A stretch of DNA of 7,885 nucleotides, taken from Planctomycetaceae bacterium. Its GTDB lineage: Bacteria > Planctomycetota > Planctomycetia > Pirellulales > Thermoguttaceae. The notes below the pieces were generated by a model. It was given only the letters and a program-made list of their open reading frames with translations. It made no database searches and had not been told where the DNA came from. The stretch lies in contig JAITAZ010000385.1 of NCBI GenBank assembly GCA_031283825.1, positions 1-7,885 on the forward strand. The letters are read 5' to 3'. Both the position numbers and the translations under genes were made by a program. This document shows, one piece after another, positions 1-5,764 of this stretch; positions within the stretch are counted from its first letter, which is position 1, and the number at the start of each line of letters is the position of its first letter.

Positions 1-46
1 CTGATATATTACAAAAAAATTAATTACCAAAACTAATTTAATAATA

Positions 47-2818
47 ATGAATCACATAGAAATAACCGGCGCACGAACTAATAATCTTAAAAATATTTCG
101 CTCAAGATACCTCGCGGCGAATTTGTTGTTTTGACCGGCGTTAGCGGAAGCGGTAAAAGTTCGCTCGCACTCGATACAATTCACGCCGAATCCGAAAGAC
201 AATTTATCGAAACACTGTCTCTCCGGTCTCGTCAATTTATCCGACAATTCCCGCGCCCCGCCGTCGATTCAATTAAAGGCTTGCCGCCGACAATCGCAAT
301 CACACAACGTTCTCATATCAAAAATAAACGAAATAACGCCGCTACAATCAGCGAAATCTACGACTACCTGCGACTGCTTTTCGCCCGCGCCGGAATCGTA
401 CATTGTTATAAATGTAATCGCGTCATTCAAAATCAATCGACCTCTCAAATATTAAACCAAATTCTGACTCTTCCGCCGAATTCTAAATTCATCATACTCG
501 CACCGCTAGTCAATAATCTTGCAGGCGATCACAAAAATTTATTGCAAAATATCGCCAAAGCCGGATTCTCACGCGTCCGAATAAATAACGAATTTCACGA
601 TATTCAATCAACGCCAATTATCGATCCAAAAAAGAAACATAACATCGAAGCCGTCATCGATAGACTAATATTAAAAGACGATATCGAATCACGACTCAAC
701 GAATCTCTACAACTCGCCCTAAAACACGGAGAAGGAAATGTAATTGTTTCACGCGAAAAAGAACGAATCATAAACTCAAACGGAATCAACGAATCAGTCT
801 GGGAAGATATTTTGTTCAGCACGTTGCACAGCTGCCCAAATTGCAAAGTCGAATACAACGAAATCGAACCACGCACCTTCAGCTTCAACTCGCCCTACGG
901 AGTCTGCAAACTCTGCAAAGGAAAAGGAATTATTGAAACGAAAAATCATAACAATAATTCACGCAATAATTCAAACAATAATTCACGCAATAATTCGCGC
1001 GATAATTCTACCGTCTCGATTGTCGAAAAAATTTGCCCCGAATGCAACGGAACTCGACTCGGAATTGAAGCCCGCAACGTTACATTTTGCGGAAAATATA
1101 TCTTTGAAATTTGCAATTTGACCGCCGCCGACGCACTCGCTTTTTTCAACAACGCCGACCTGCCAAACAATAAACGCGATATAGTCGAACCGGTAATCGA
1201 ACAGATTCTACTACGCTTGCAATTTATGAATCAAAACGGCTTGGATTATATCGCACTCGACCGGACTGCCGACACGCTCAGCGGCGGAGAATTACAACGT
1301 ATCAAACTCGCTAACGCACTCGGCGGCGCGCCGGTCGGAGTTTGCTATATCCTCGACGAACCAACCGCAGGATTGCATCCAAGAGACACCGAACAATTGA
1401 TCAAAACTCTACAAAGACTACAAAATAACGGAAATTCGTTACTCGTCGTCGAACACGACGAAGATATTATGCGTCAAGCCGACAGAATAATCGACGTCGG
1501 AATCGGCGCAGGAGAACGCGGCGGAAAAATTGTCGGAGAGATGAAAATCGTTAAACGCGGAAAAATTTTTCAAGCAGAATCAATCGATAAAAATAATTCC
1601 GATAGTTGCAAAGAGTCGCTGACAATGAAATATCTCAACGGCGAACTTTCTATGCCGACCTCTAAAAGGCAACGCAAAATCGATAAAAATTCAAATTACG
1701 CGATTAAATTAACCGGCGTAACAACGCATAATTTACGCGGTATCGACGTAACATTTCCGCTTGGCAAATTTGTTTGCGTAACCGGCGTAAGCGGCAGCGG
1801 AAAAAGTTCGCTTGTTGGAGAGACGTTATCGCGGATTTTGCGAAATCATTTGTACGCGGGCAAGTCGGAAATTCAGTGTAGCGGAATTTTCGGTACGGAA
1901 AATATAAGTCGATTGATAGAAGTCGATCAATCTCCGATTGGTCGTTCTTCGCGAAGTAATCCGGCGACTTACACGGGAATATTCGACGAAATCCGCCGAC
2001 TTTTCGCAAAAACTAAAGAATCAAAACGACGCGGCTACGACGCAAGTTGGTTTATCGCCGGAATAAAAAACGTTACAAAAAATACGGACAATAAAAATAC
2101 GGACGAAAAAGTTACGTCGAATAATTATCGTTACAAAAAAGGCGGCGGTTGTTGTCGGCGATGTAATGGCTACGGCACGATAAAAATAAAAATGAGGATT
2201 CTAGGCGACTTGGTCGTAACGTGTCCTGATTGCAAAGGCAAACGATTTAACGACGAAACGTTAGAGATTCTGTACAAAGGACAATCGATTTCAGACGTGC
2301 TTGAAATGTCGGTTTCGGAGGCGGCGAAATTTTTTGAGAATGTCCCGCGAATAAATAAATTTCTGGTTAGTTTGAGTAATATTGGTTTGGATTATTTGAA
2401 ACTTGGACAATCTTCTGTAACGTTATCCGGCGGAGAGTCGCAACGAATTAAACTCGCGACGGAACTAGCAAAAATAGAATTTAATAAATTAAAATTTATT
2501 AAAAATTCGCAAGACAACAAAATCGACGATAATCAAAATTTTCAATTTGAACAAAACAATACGCTTTACATTTTAGACGAACCAACATTCGGCTTGCACA
2601 AACACGACATTAAACGTTTACTAGAAATTATTTTTGCTCTAGTTGATTACGGCGGAAGCGTGATTGTAGTTGAACATAATTTAGACATCATAAAAGCCGC
2701 CGATTGGATCATAGACCTAGGACCCGGCGGAGGAATCGAAGGCGGAAAAATAGTCGCAACAGGAACGCCAAAAGATATTGCAAAAAATAAAAATTCAATC
2801 ACAGGAAAATATCTGTAA
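47..2818 (+). CDS. uvrA: UvrA, excinuclease ABC ATPase subunit (Asn-rich, short insertion domain)
   Basis: UvrA is the damage-sensing ABC-type ATPase of nucleotide excision repair; it loads UvrB on lesions in the cytoplasm. Two ABC modules are complete: Walker A GVSGSGKSSL at residues 31-40 and again at 580-589, signatures LSGGELQR (411-418) and LSGGESQR (793-800), and Walker B ILDEPT at 435-440 and 842-847. Zinc module 1 is C263/C266/C287/C290 and zinc module 2 is C703/C706/C726/C729. Residues of about 120-245 match the UvrB-binding region, so this is not the short UvrA2 type. Odd points: C290 to the next CPEC motif (330-333) spans only 40 residues against roughly 120 in E. coli, with an Asn/Ser-rich linker in place of most of the insertion domain. 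Extra polar, Asn-rich stretches also lie near 676-697 and 808-838. The length, 923 aa, is near the usual 940. The ATG at 47 directly precedes the conserved start NHIEITGARTNNL; no Shine-Dalgarno is visible. Family call is certain; full activity is an inference. Confidence 0.96.
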   Translation: MNHIEITGARTNNLKNISLKIPRGEFVVLTGVSGSGKSSLALDTIHAESERQFIETLSLRSRQFIRQFPRPAVDSIKGLPPTIAITQRSHIKNKRNNAATISEIYDYLRLLFARAGIVHCYKCNRVIQNQSTSQILNQILTLPPNSKFIILAPLVNNLAGDHKNLLQNIAKAGFSRVRINNEFHDIQSTPIIDPKKKHNIEAVIDRLILKDDIESRLNESLQLALKHGEGNVIVSREKERIINSNGINESVWEDILFSTLHSCPNCKVEYNEIEPRTFSFNSPYGVCKLCKGKGIIETKNHNNNSRNNSNNNSRNNSRDNSTVSIVEKICPECNGTRLGIEARNVTFCGKYIFEICNLTAADALAFFNNADLPNNKRDIVEPVIEQILLRLQFMNQNGLDYIALDRTADTLSGGELQRIKLANALGGAPVGVCYILDEPTAGLHPRDTEQLIKTLQRLQNNGNSLLVVEHDEDIMRQADRIIDVGIGAGERGGKIVGEMKIVKRGKIFQAESIDKNNSDSCKESLTMKYLNGELSMPTSKRQRKIDKNSNYAIKLTGVTTHNLRGIDVTFPLGKFVCVTGVSGSGKSSLVGETLSRILRNHLYAGKSEIQCSGIFGTENISRLIEVDQSPIGRSSRSNPATYTGIFDEIRRLFAKTKESKRRGYDASWFIAGIKNVTKNTDNKNTDEKVTSNNYRYKKGGGCCRRCNGYGTIKIKMRILGDLVVTCPDCKGKRFNDETLEILYKGQSISDVLEMSVSEAAKFFENVPRINKFLVSLSNIGLDYLKLGQSSVTLSGGESQRIKLATELAKIEFNKLKFIKNSQDNKIDDNQNFQFEQNNTLYILDEPTFGLHKHDIKRLLEIIFALVDYGGSVIVVEHNLDIIKAADWIIDLGPGGGIEGGKIVATGTPKDIAKNKNSITGKYL
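953..1008 (+). repeat. 12-base in-frame tandem repeat inside uvrA
   Basis: About 4.7 copies of a 12-base unit with consensus AATAATTCACGC, at 953-964, 965-976, 977-988, 989-1000 and a partial copy at 1001-1008. The unit is four codons long and in frame, so it encodes repeated Asn-Asn-Ser-Arg (residues 303-320, with one NNSN and one DNS variant). It sits where other UvrA proteins carry the insertion domain. A unit divisible by three means copy number can change by slippage without breaking the reading frame. Confidence 0.9.
2078..2107 (+). repeat. 15-base in-frame tandem duplication inside uvrA
   Basis: Two adjacent copies of AAAAATACGGACRAW (2078-2092 and 2093-2107) give a repeated Lys-Asn-Thr-Asp motif just before zinc module 2. 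This is part of an extra polar stretch of about 20 residues between the ASWF segment and GGGCC. Most UvrA proteins have only a short FSFNVKGG-type link here. It is in frame and looks like local expansion within a surface loop. Confidence 0.75.
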
Positions 2819-2945
2819 TTTCGGAAGATAGAATTTCTGTAACGATAATTGTAATATTTAAACGTAAAGTAATATATCAGTGGAATAATTTTACCGGAGA
2901 ATTTTATTTTTCGTAACCATTCACGCGAAGAGAAAAATTTCCTTC

Positions 2946-2990
2946 GCCCCGAAGGGGCAGCGGAGTTTTAACCCACCGCACCGCGGTGGG
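2946..2990. repeat. Hairpin pair (GCCCC/GGGGC and CCCACCGC/GCGGTGGG)
   Basis: Two hairpins: GCCCC-GAA-GGGGC (2946-2958) and CCCACCGC-ACC-GCGGTGGG (2972-2990). The joining sequence CGGAGTTTTA is found again, inverted, as TAAAACTCCG in the right-hand hairpin pair near 3147-3156. The left and right halves of the element are therefore inverted copies of each other. Confidence 0.8.
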
Positions 2991-3091
2991 GTGTGATGTT
3001 CCTCTCGCTCAACGCCCTGTAAGGACAACGGAATTTTTTAGTGAATATTAATGAATATTTGTAACGAATATTCGTGATAATATTTTCCGCT

Positions 3092-3104
3092 GCCCTTTCA
3101 GGGC
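3092..3104. repeat. GCCCTTTCAGGGC hairpin
   Basis: Perfect 5-base stem (GCCCT/AGGGC) with a TTC loop. The identical 13-mer occurs again at 3159-3171, a decayed relative (GCCCTGTAAGGAC) at 3014-3026, and a related sequence in the element at 4104-4226. It is a recurring module of the element family. Confidence 0.8.
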
Positions 3105-3117
3105 GACATTATTTGGG

Positions 3118-3180
3118 AAATCCTAACCCACCGCGTTGCGGTGGGCTAAAACTCCGTTGCCCTTTCAGGGCGTAGGATTT
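3118..3180. repeat. Hairpin pair enclosed by AAATCCTA/TAGGATTT
   Basis: An 8-base perfect inverted repeat AAATCCTA (3118-3125) / TAGGATTT (3173-3180) encloses CCCACCGC-GTT-GCGGTGGG (3127-3145) and GCCCT-TTC-AGGGC (3159-3171). As a whole it is the inverted counterpart of 2946-2990. Transcribed RNA would form a three-way-like structure with two GC-rich arms. Confidence 0.75.
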
Positions 3181-3228
3181 TTCTTGTGCGTGAACGGTTA
3201 CCGTTTTTGAATGGCTAAACCAACAGTA

Positions 3229-3397
3229 GAGACGCAATGCTTTGCGTCTCTATCGGTGATCTTTTGATCGAACAATGAGACGCAAGGCATTGCGTCTCTA
3301 CATTGATCTTTTGATCGAACAATGAGACGCAATGCTTTGCGTCTCTATCGGTGATCTTTTGATCGAACAATGAGACGCAAGGCATTGCGTCTCTACA
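3229..3397. repeat. Palindromic array: 95-base two-palindrome unit present twice
   Basis: Four palindromes GAGACGCAA-nnnn-TTGCGTCTC start at 3229, 3277, 3324 and 3372. Loops alternate TGCT, GGCA, TGCT, GGCA. The linkers alternate too (TATCGGTGATC... and TACATTGATC...), each containing GATCTTTTGATCGAACAAT. The true unit is thus 95 bases (3229-3323), repeated at 3324 with the second copy ending after 3397. The array is enclosed by an inverted repeat GCTAAACC (3214-3221) / GGTTTAGC (3401-3408), which extends imperfectly to about 3207-3223 and 3399-3416. Confidence 0.9.
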
Positions 3398-3460
3398 TTG
3401 GGTTTAGCAATTCAAATCCGAATTTAAAAATCCGTGAATGGTTACGATATTTTTTTTTAA

Positions 3461-3566
3461 TTGAACGTTTGGGTTGAAAATCTGGTTTGAAACGACTCAA
3501 AAGCGATTTCTTTTGAATCGTTAATCTCCGATTTCAAACAACGATGTCCCATTTGTTCACGTTCAA
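3461..3566. repeat. Nested inverted repeat at the 3' end of the receiver-like gene
   Basis: Three nested stems share one axis: TTGAACGT (3461-3468) / ACGTTCAA (3559-3566), GTTTGAAA (3485-3492) / TTTCAAAC (3532-3539) and CGACTCAAAAG (3493-3503) / CTTTTGAATCG (3510-3520, one G-T type mismatch). It lies about 20 bases beyond the stop of the receiver-like gene. A T-run is present on the + strand just before it (3450-3458), not after it on the - strand, so it is not a classic intrinsic terminator for that gene. It could act as a 3' stabilising hairpin or be the remnant of an element. Confidence 0.6.
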
Positions 3567-3584
3567 TGTATAAAACTACATCAA

Positions 3585-4052
3585 CTAAAACTCCGGTCTG
3601 ACGGCGTATTTTTTCCATGGGAGTAAATCCCATGTTGAACTGAAAGATGGTTGAGCTTTAAGATTGAAATTTTGCCAATACCGAATGAACGTTGGCATCA
3701 ATTGCGCTAATTCGCCAAGCCTTGAAAAAACTCCGCCCACTCCGATTTGAAGTATCGCCAAACGAATAAATTCCGAATCCGTCGGAGATAACAACATCAT
3801 GTCATTGACGCAAATAAAAAAACGCGAGCCAATCTCTCGAAATCTATCAACAATACTCAACTCCTCAATTCCTTTAGCAACGTCTTTAGATTCCCAATCA
3901 ACAAGAATAATCGAATCAGAATTTTGAACCGCCCTTTCACATGCCGTATTTAATTGTCTTAATCGCATAATCCTAAATTTGTGCGAATTATCAACTATCC
4001 GCAACCAATTGGAAAGTCTAGAATCTTTGGCAACAATATAAACATTCATCAT
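3585..4052 (-). CDS. Small receiver-like protein (degenerate response-regulator fold), function unknown
   Basis: I do not recognise a named family. The pattern resembles a CheY-type receiver: a first strand MNVYIVAKDSR, a hydrophobic strand SIILVDW whose Asp is placed like the phospho-acceptor, a strand RFFICVND, and a glycine-rich strand GVGGVFSR where a receiver has its Lys. Only one acidic residue follows strand 1, and the Lys position appears to be Arg, so phosphorylation is doubtful. A tail of about 30 residues ends in a Trp-rich segment (STWDLLPWKKYAV). There is no signal peptide or membrane segment, so it is probably cytoplasmic. An in-frame ATG exists at 4067, but AGGA at 4059-4062 lies six bases before the ATG at 4052, so the shorter start (about 155 aa; ATG at 4049 is equally possible) is preferred. 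The stop is TAG. The call that it is a real gene is firm; the fold is an inference. Confidence 0.7.
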   Translation of the reverse strand: MMNVYIVAKDSRLSNWLRIVDNSHKFRIMRLRQLNTACERAVQNSDSIILVDWESKDVAKGIEELSIVDRFREIGSRFFICVNDMMLLSPTDSEFIRLAILQIGVGGVFSRLGELAQLMPTFIRYWQNFNLKAQPSFSSTWDLLPWKKYAVRPEF

Positions 4053-4058
4053 AATTTT

Positions 4059-4062
4059 TCCT
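4059..4062 (-). promoter_or_regulatory. Shine-Dalgarno AGGA deciding the start of the receiver-like gene
   Basis: On the - strand AGGA is followed by AAAATT and then ATGATG. The spacing is right for starts at 4052 or 4049 and rules against the ATG at 4067, which lies upstream of it. It is the clearest ribosome binding site in the window; uvrA, the corrinoid gene, cheX and pilT show none. Confidence 0.5.
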
Positions 4063-4071
4063 AGCATTTAG

Positions 4072-4077
4072 ATTGTA
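4072..4077 (-). promoter_or_regulatory. Possible -10 box (TACAAT) of the receiver-like gene
   Basis: TACAAT on the - strand is one base from TATAAT. Transcription would start near 4065, inside the ATG at 4067, which again favours the internal start. No convincing -35 box is seen at the normal distance, so this is tentative. Confidence 0.3.
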
Positions 4078-4103
4078 GCGCGTTTTTTAATTTAATATTT
4101 TCA

Positions 4104-4226
4104 GTAACCATTCACGCTCAAAAGAAAAAAAATCCTACGCCATTTCAGGGCGAAGGAAGATACTTGTTTCACGTAAACAATTACAAAAATCCTTTAATTC
4201 TGAATTTTAAACCGTGAACGGTTACG
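4104..4226. mobile_element. Palindromic element, copy 2 (123 bases)
   Basis: Left end GTAACCATTCACG (4104-4116) and right end CGTGAACGGTTACG (4213-4226) form an inverted repeat with one mismatch. The left interior (A-rich, then TCCTACGCC and TTTCAGGGCG, about 4120-4153) matches the hairpin module of copy 1. A degenerate right-type end, CGTAAACAATTAC, lies at 4172-4184. The right interior GAATTTTAAACCGTG matches the right ends at 3420-3446 and 4963-4988. It fills most of the gap between the corrinoid gene and the receiver-like gene. Confidence 0.6.
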
Positions 4227-4245
4227 AAATTTTTTTGTTCGATAA

Positions 4246-4881
4246 TTATAGCTTTGCAATTATGCTTCTTGCTAGAGTTACAGCGGCGCTGGCATTGTCG
4301 CTGTAACCGTCCGCGCCTATTCCTTGTGCAAATTCATTCGTAACCGGCGCGCCGCCTACTATCACTTTTACTTCGTCTCTAATCCCAGATTCCTTTAATA
4401 ATTCAATTACATTTTTCATCTCGTGCATCGTCGTTGTCAATAACGCCGATAACGCTACTATCGTTCCGCTTTTCTCCCTTGCCGCCGCTATAAATTTCTC
4501 CGGCGAAACATTCACCCCAAGATCCAAAACCTCAAACCCGCCGCCCTCAAGCATCACCGCAACTAAATTCTTGCCGATGTCATGATGATCGCCTCTAACC
4601 GTTCCGATCACAACTCGTCCCGTTTTCTCACGTCCCAAACTTTTAAGAAGAGGATCAATAACCTTCATTGTCTCTTGAACCGCACGCGCGGCTAACATCA
4701 AATCCGGCACAAAAAAATCGCCTTCTTCAAAACGCTTGCCCGCCTCATTCATCGCCGTTACAACATGCTCGTCCAATATCGTCAACGGAGAAACTCCCTC
4801 CTCCAACAACGAACTAACGCCGCCCAACACAAGATCAACATCGCCATCAAGAATAGCTTGTGATATAGAAGAAAATGTCAT
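4246..4881 (-). CDS. Corrinoid (B12-binding) methyltransferase carrier protein
   Basis: This is the methyl-carrying corrinoid protein of a three-part methyltransferase system: it accepts a methyl group from a substrate-specific methyltransferase and passes it on, as in MtmC, MtbC, MttC or O-demethylase systems. Residues of about 3-84 form the helical cap domain (MNEAGKRFEEGDFFVPDLML at 44-63 is typical). Residues of about 88-209 form the Rossmann-like B12 domain, with the base-off/His-on motif D98-x-H100-x-x-G103, S145-x-L147 and G176-G177. The length, 211 aa, is normal and the gene looks intact. It is soluble, with no signal peptide. No methyltransferase, reductive activator or transporter gene is adjacent, so the substrate cannot be named. 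The ATG at 4881 begins the cap domain at the usual place; no Shine-Dalgarno is visible. The neighbours on either side are separated by palindromic elements. A MetH-like fragment or a B12-dependent sensor is less likely, because there is no other domain. Confidence 0.92.
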   Translation of the reverse strand: MTFSSISQAILDGDVDLVLGGVSSLLEEGVSPLTILDEHVVTAMNEAGKRFEEGDFFVPDLMLAARAVQETMKVIDPLLKSLGREKTGRVVIGTVRGDHHDIGKNLVAVMLEGGGFEVLDLGVNVSPEKFIAAAREKSGTIVALSALLTTTMHEMKNVIELLKESGIRDEVKVIVGGAPVTNEFAQGIGADGYSDNASAAVTLARSIIAKL

Positions 4882-4928
4882 AAAAATTTAATTCAAACTA
4901 TAATAATTATTCAGAAGAATTGTTTTTG

Positions 4929-4988
4929 GTAACCGTTCACGGGTTTTAAATTATACATTGATGAATTTAAAAAACCGTGAACGGTTAC
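4929..4988. mobile_element. Palindromic element, copy 3 (minimal, 60 bases)
   Basis: GTAACCGTTCACGG (4929-4942) and CCGTGAACGGTTAC (4975-4988) are a perfect 14-base inverted repeat. Pairing continues inward through a T-rich stretch and AAATT/AATTT, so nearly the whole 60 bases fold as one long hairpin with a loop of about 11 bases. It has no internal GC-rich module, so it is the minimal form of the family. It lies 26 bases beyond the stop of the pRiA4b ORF-3-like gene. No T-run follows on the - strand, so it is not a standard terminator. Confidence 0.65.
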
Positions 4989-5014
4989 ACATTTATATTA
5001 TCAAAATTTTACTT

Positions 5015-5764
5015 TTACTCTTTTGTACTTTTCTTTGCGGCGTCTTTTTTTGTAACGGTTTTCTTTGTGTTTTTATTATTCGCGACATTGGATTGCTCGG
5101 CTTTTTCATTCTCGCCAAACATAGCGGCAAGTTTAGTATTGTACAAATCAATAGGAAAATATTCCGGATCGTATTTGCCAAACTTTTCTAATAGTTCGTT
5201 ATCTTTATCCTGTTCCTCTATCGCATCAATAATGTCATAGTAACCATAAATTCCTCCGCAATCTTCCGGCGGAGCTTTTCTTTCGCCAGATAAAATAAAA
5301 ACTAATTGCTTGCTCGTACTCTTGTAATCAAGATTTTGCACAACAATTTCATGTACCCACGAATCGCCAAGATTATAAGTATATTTACATTTCATCCCCT
5401 CGCGTTTCAAATAGGATAAATCATAATTCGCGGCTTCATCGTTAGTACAGTAACTTATATTGTCTTTTAAACTAGATAAAGTTCGATAACGAGTTCCATC
5501 CTTGACAATAAATTCATAAAGATAATTATTTTTCCAATCCATAATTATCTGCAAAATTTCATGTAGATCATAAAATGTAAAATCACTCGGAACAACAAAA
5601 CTACGCCATACCGAAGGCACAACCCCTCTGAGCAATACCCTCAATTGCAAAAATCGACGATTTTCAGGCGTCTCCCTTTTAATCGGAAAAGACTTTGAAT
5701 TTTTAGGATCGTCTTTCAAAATATCTTGAATAAATTCTACAAATAATTTTTTGATATCTGACAT
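5015..5764 (-). CDS. pRiA4b ORF-3-like protein with Lys-rich tail
   Basis: Residues of about 37-205 match the plasmid pRiA4b ORF-3-like family, widespread in bacteria and often near mobile genes, with no established biochemical role. Recognisable blocks are LRVLLRGVVPSVWRSFVVPS (41-60), the helix DLHEILQIIMDW (66-77), GDSWVHEI (133-140) and the hallmark GERKAPPEDCGGIYGY (160-175). The N-terminal 36 residues are variable. Residues of about 220-249 form a polar tail rich in Lys, Asn and Thr (KKTVTKKDAAKKSTKE at the end), probably disordered and able to bind nucleic acid or membranes. There is no signal peptide. AGG lies about eight bases before the ATG at 5764, a weak Shine-Dalgarno. It sits 112 bases after cheX and 133 before the corrinoid gene; nothing in the context explains its job. 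Family assignment is strong, function unknown. Confidence 0.88.
   Translation of the reverse strand: MSDIKKLFVEFIQDILKDDPKNSKSFPIKRETPENRRFLQLRVLLRGVVPSVWRSFVVPSDFTFYDLHEILQIIMDWKNNYLYEFIVKDGTRYRTLSSLKDNISYCTNDEAANYDLSYLKREGMKCKYTYNLGDSWVHEIVVQNLDYKSTSKQLVFILSGERKAPPEDCGGIYGYYDIIDAIEEQDKDNELLEKFGKYDPEYFPIDLYNTKLAAMFGENEKAEQSNVANNKNTKKTVTKKDAAKKSTKE

Larger units (their letters stand above)
2912..3446. mobile_element. Palindrome-rich non-autonomous element, copy 1 (composite)
   Basis: The outer ends CGTAACCATTCACG (2912-2925) and CGTGAATGGTTACG (3433-3446) are a perfect 14-base inverted repeat. A third, right-type end CGTGAACGGTTAC lies inside at 3189-3201, and the bases around it (AACGGTTACCGTT, 3193-3205) are themselves palindromic. 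The block may therefore be two abutting elements, 2912-3201 and about 3198-3446. The first carries paired GC-rich hairpins, the second a palindrome array. No open reading frame resembling a transposase is present. The ends recur at 4104-4226 and 4929-4988. Mobility is inferred from repetition and terminal inverted repeats; target duplications were not clear because the flanks are T-rich. Confidence 0.6.
2819..3584. other. 766-base non-coding region between convergent genes
   Basis: No credible gene is seen on either strand between the uvrA stop and the stop of the receiver-like gene. The first 90 bases are plain AT-rich sequence. From 2912 to 3446 it is filled with palindromes and repeats described separately, and from 3461 to 3566 there is a nested inverted repeat. 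Because the flanking genes are convergent, these hairpins probably serve, at least in part, as transcription ends for both. Confidence 0.8.

Noticed and set aside
1..46. Promoter of uvrA (TATATT at 5-10)
   Set aside because: Too little upstream sequence is available and no -35 box can be judged in an AT-rich stretch.
933..1121. Small + strand reading frame with Ile-Ile-His-Ala repeats
   Set aside because: It is a frame shadow of the 12-base repeat in uvrA; the repeat makes any frame look periodic.
47..2818. UvrA2-type or drug-resistance UvrA paralogue
   Set aside because: The UvrB-binding region at about residues 120-245 is present, while UvrA2 proteins lack much of it.
3229..3397. CRISPR array
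   Set aside because: Repeats are evenly spaced at 47-48 bases, but the intervening sequences are near-identical copies and not unique spacers, and no cas gene is present.
4929..4988. Rho-independent terminator of the pRiA4b ORF-3-like gene
   Set aside because: The hairpin is strong, but the - strand continues with CAAAAACAATTC and has no T-run, and the same ends recur at other sites as a repeat family.
4958..5240. Hydrophobic, membrane-like small proteins on the + strand
   Set aside because: They are antisense to the end of the pRiA4b ORF-3-like gene, whose Lys-rich tail codons read as Phe/Leu-rich on the other strand.
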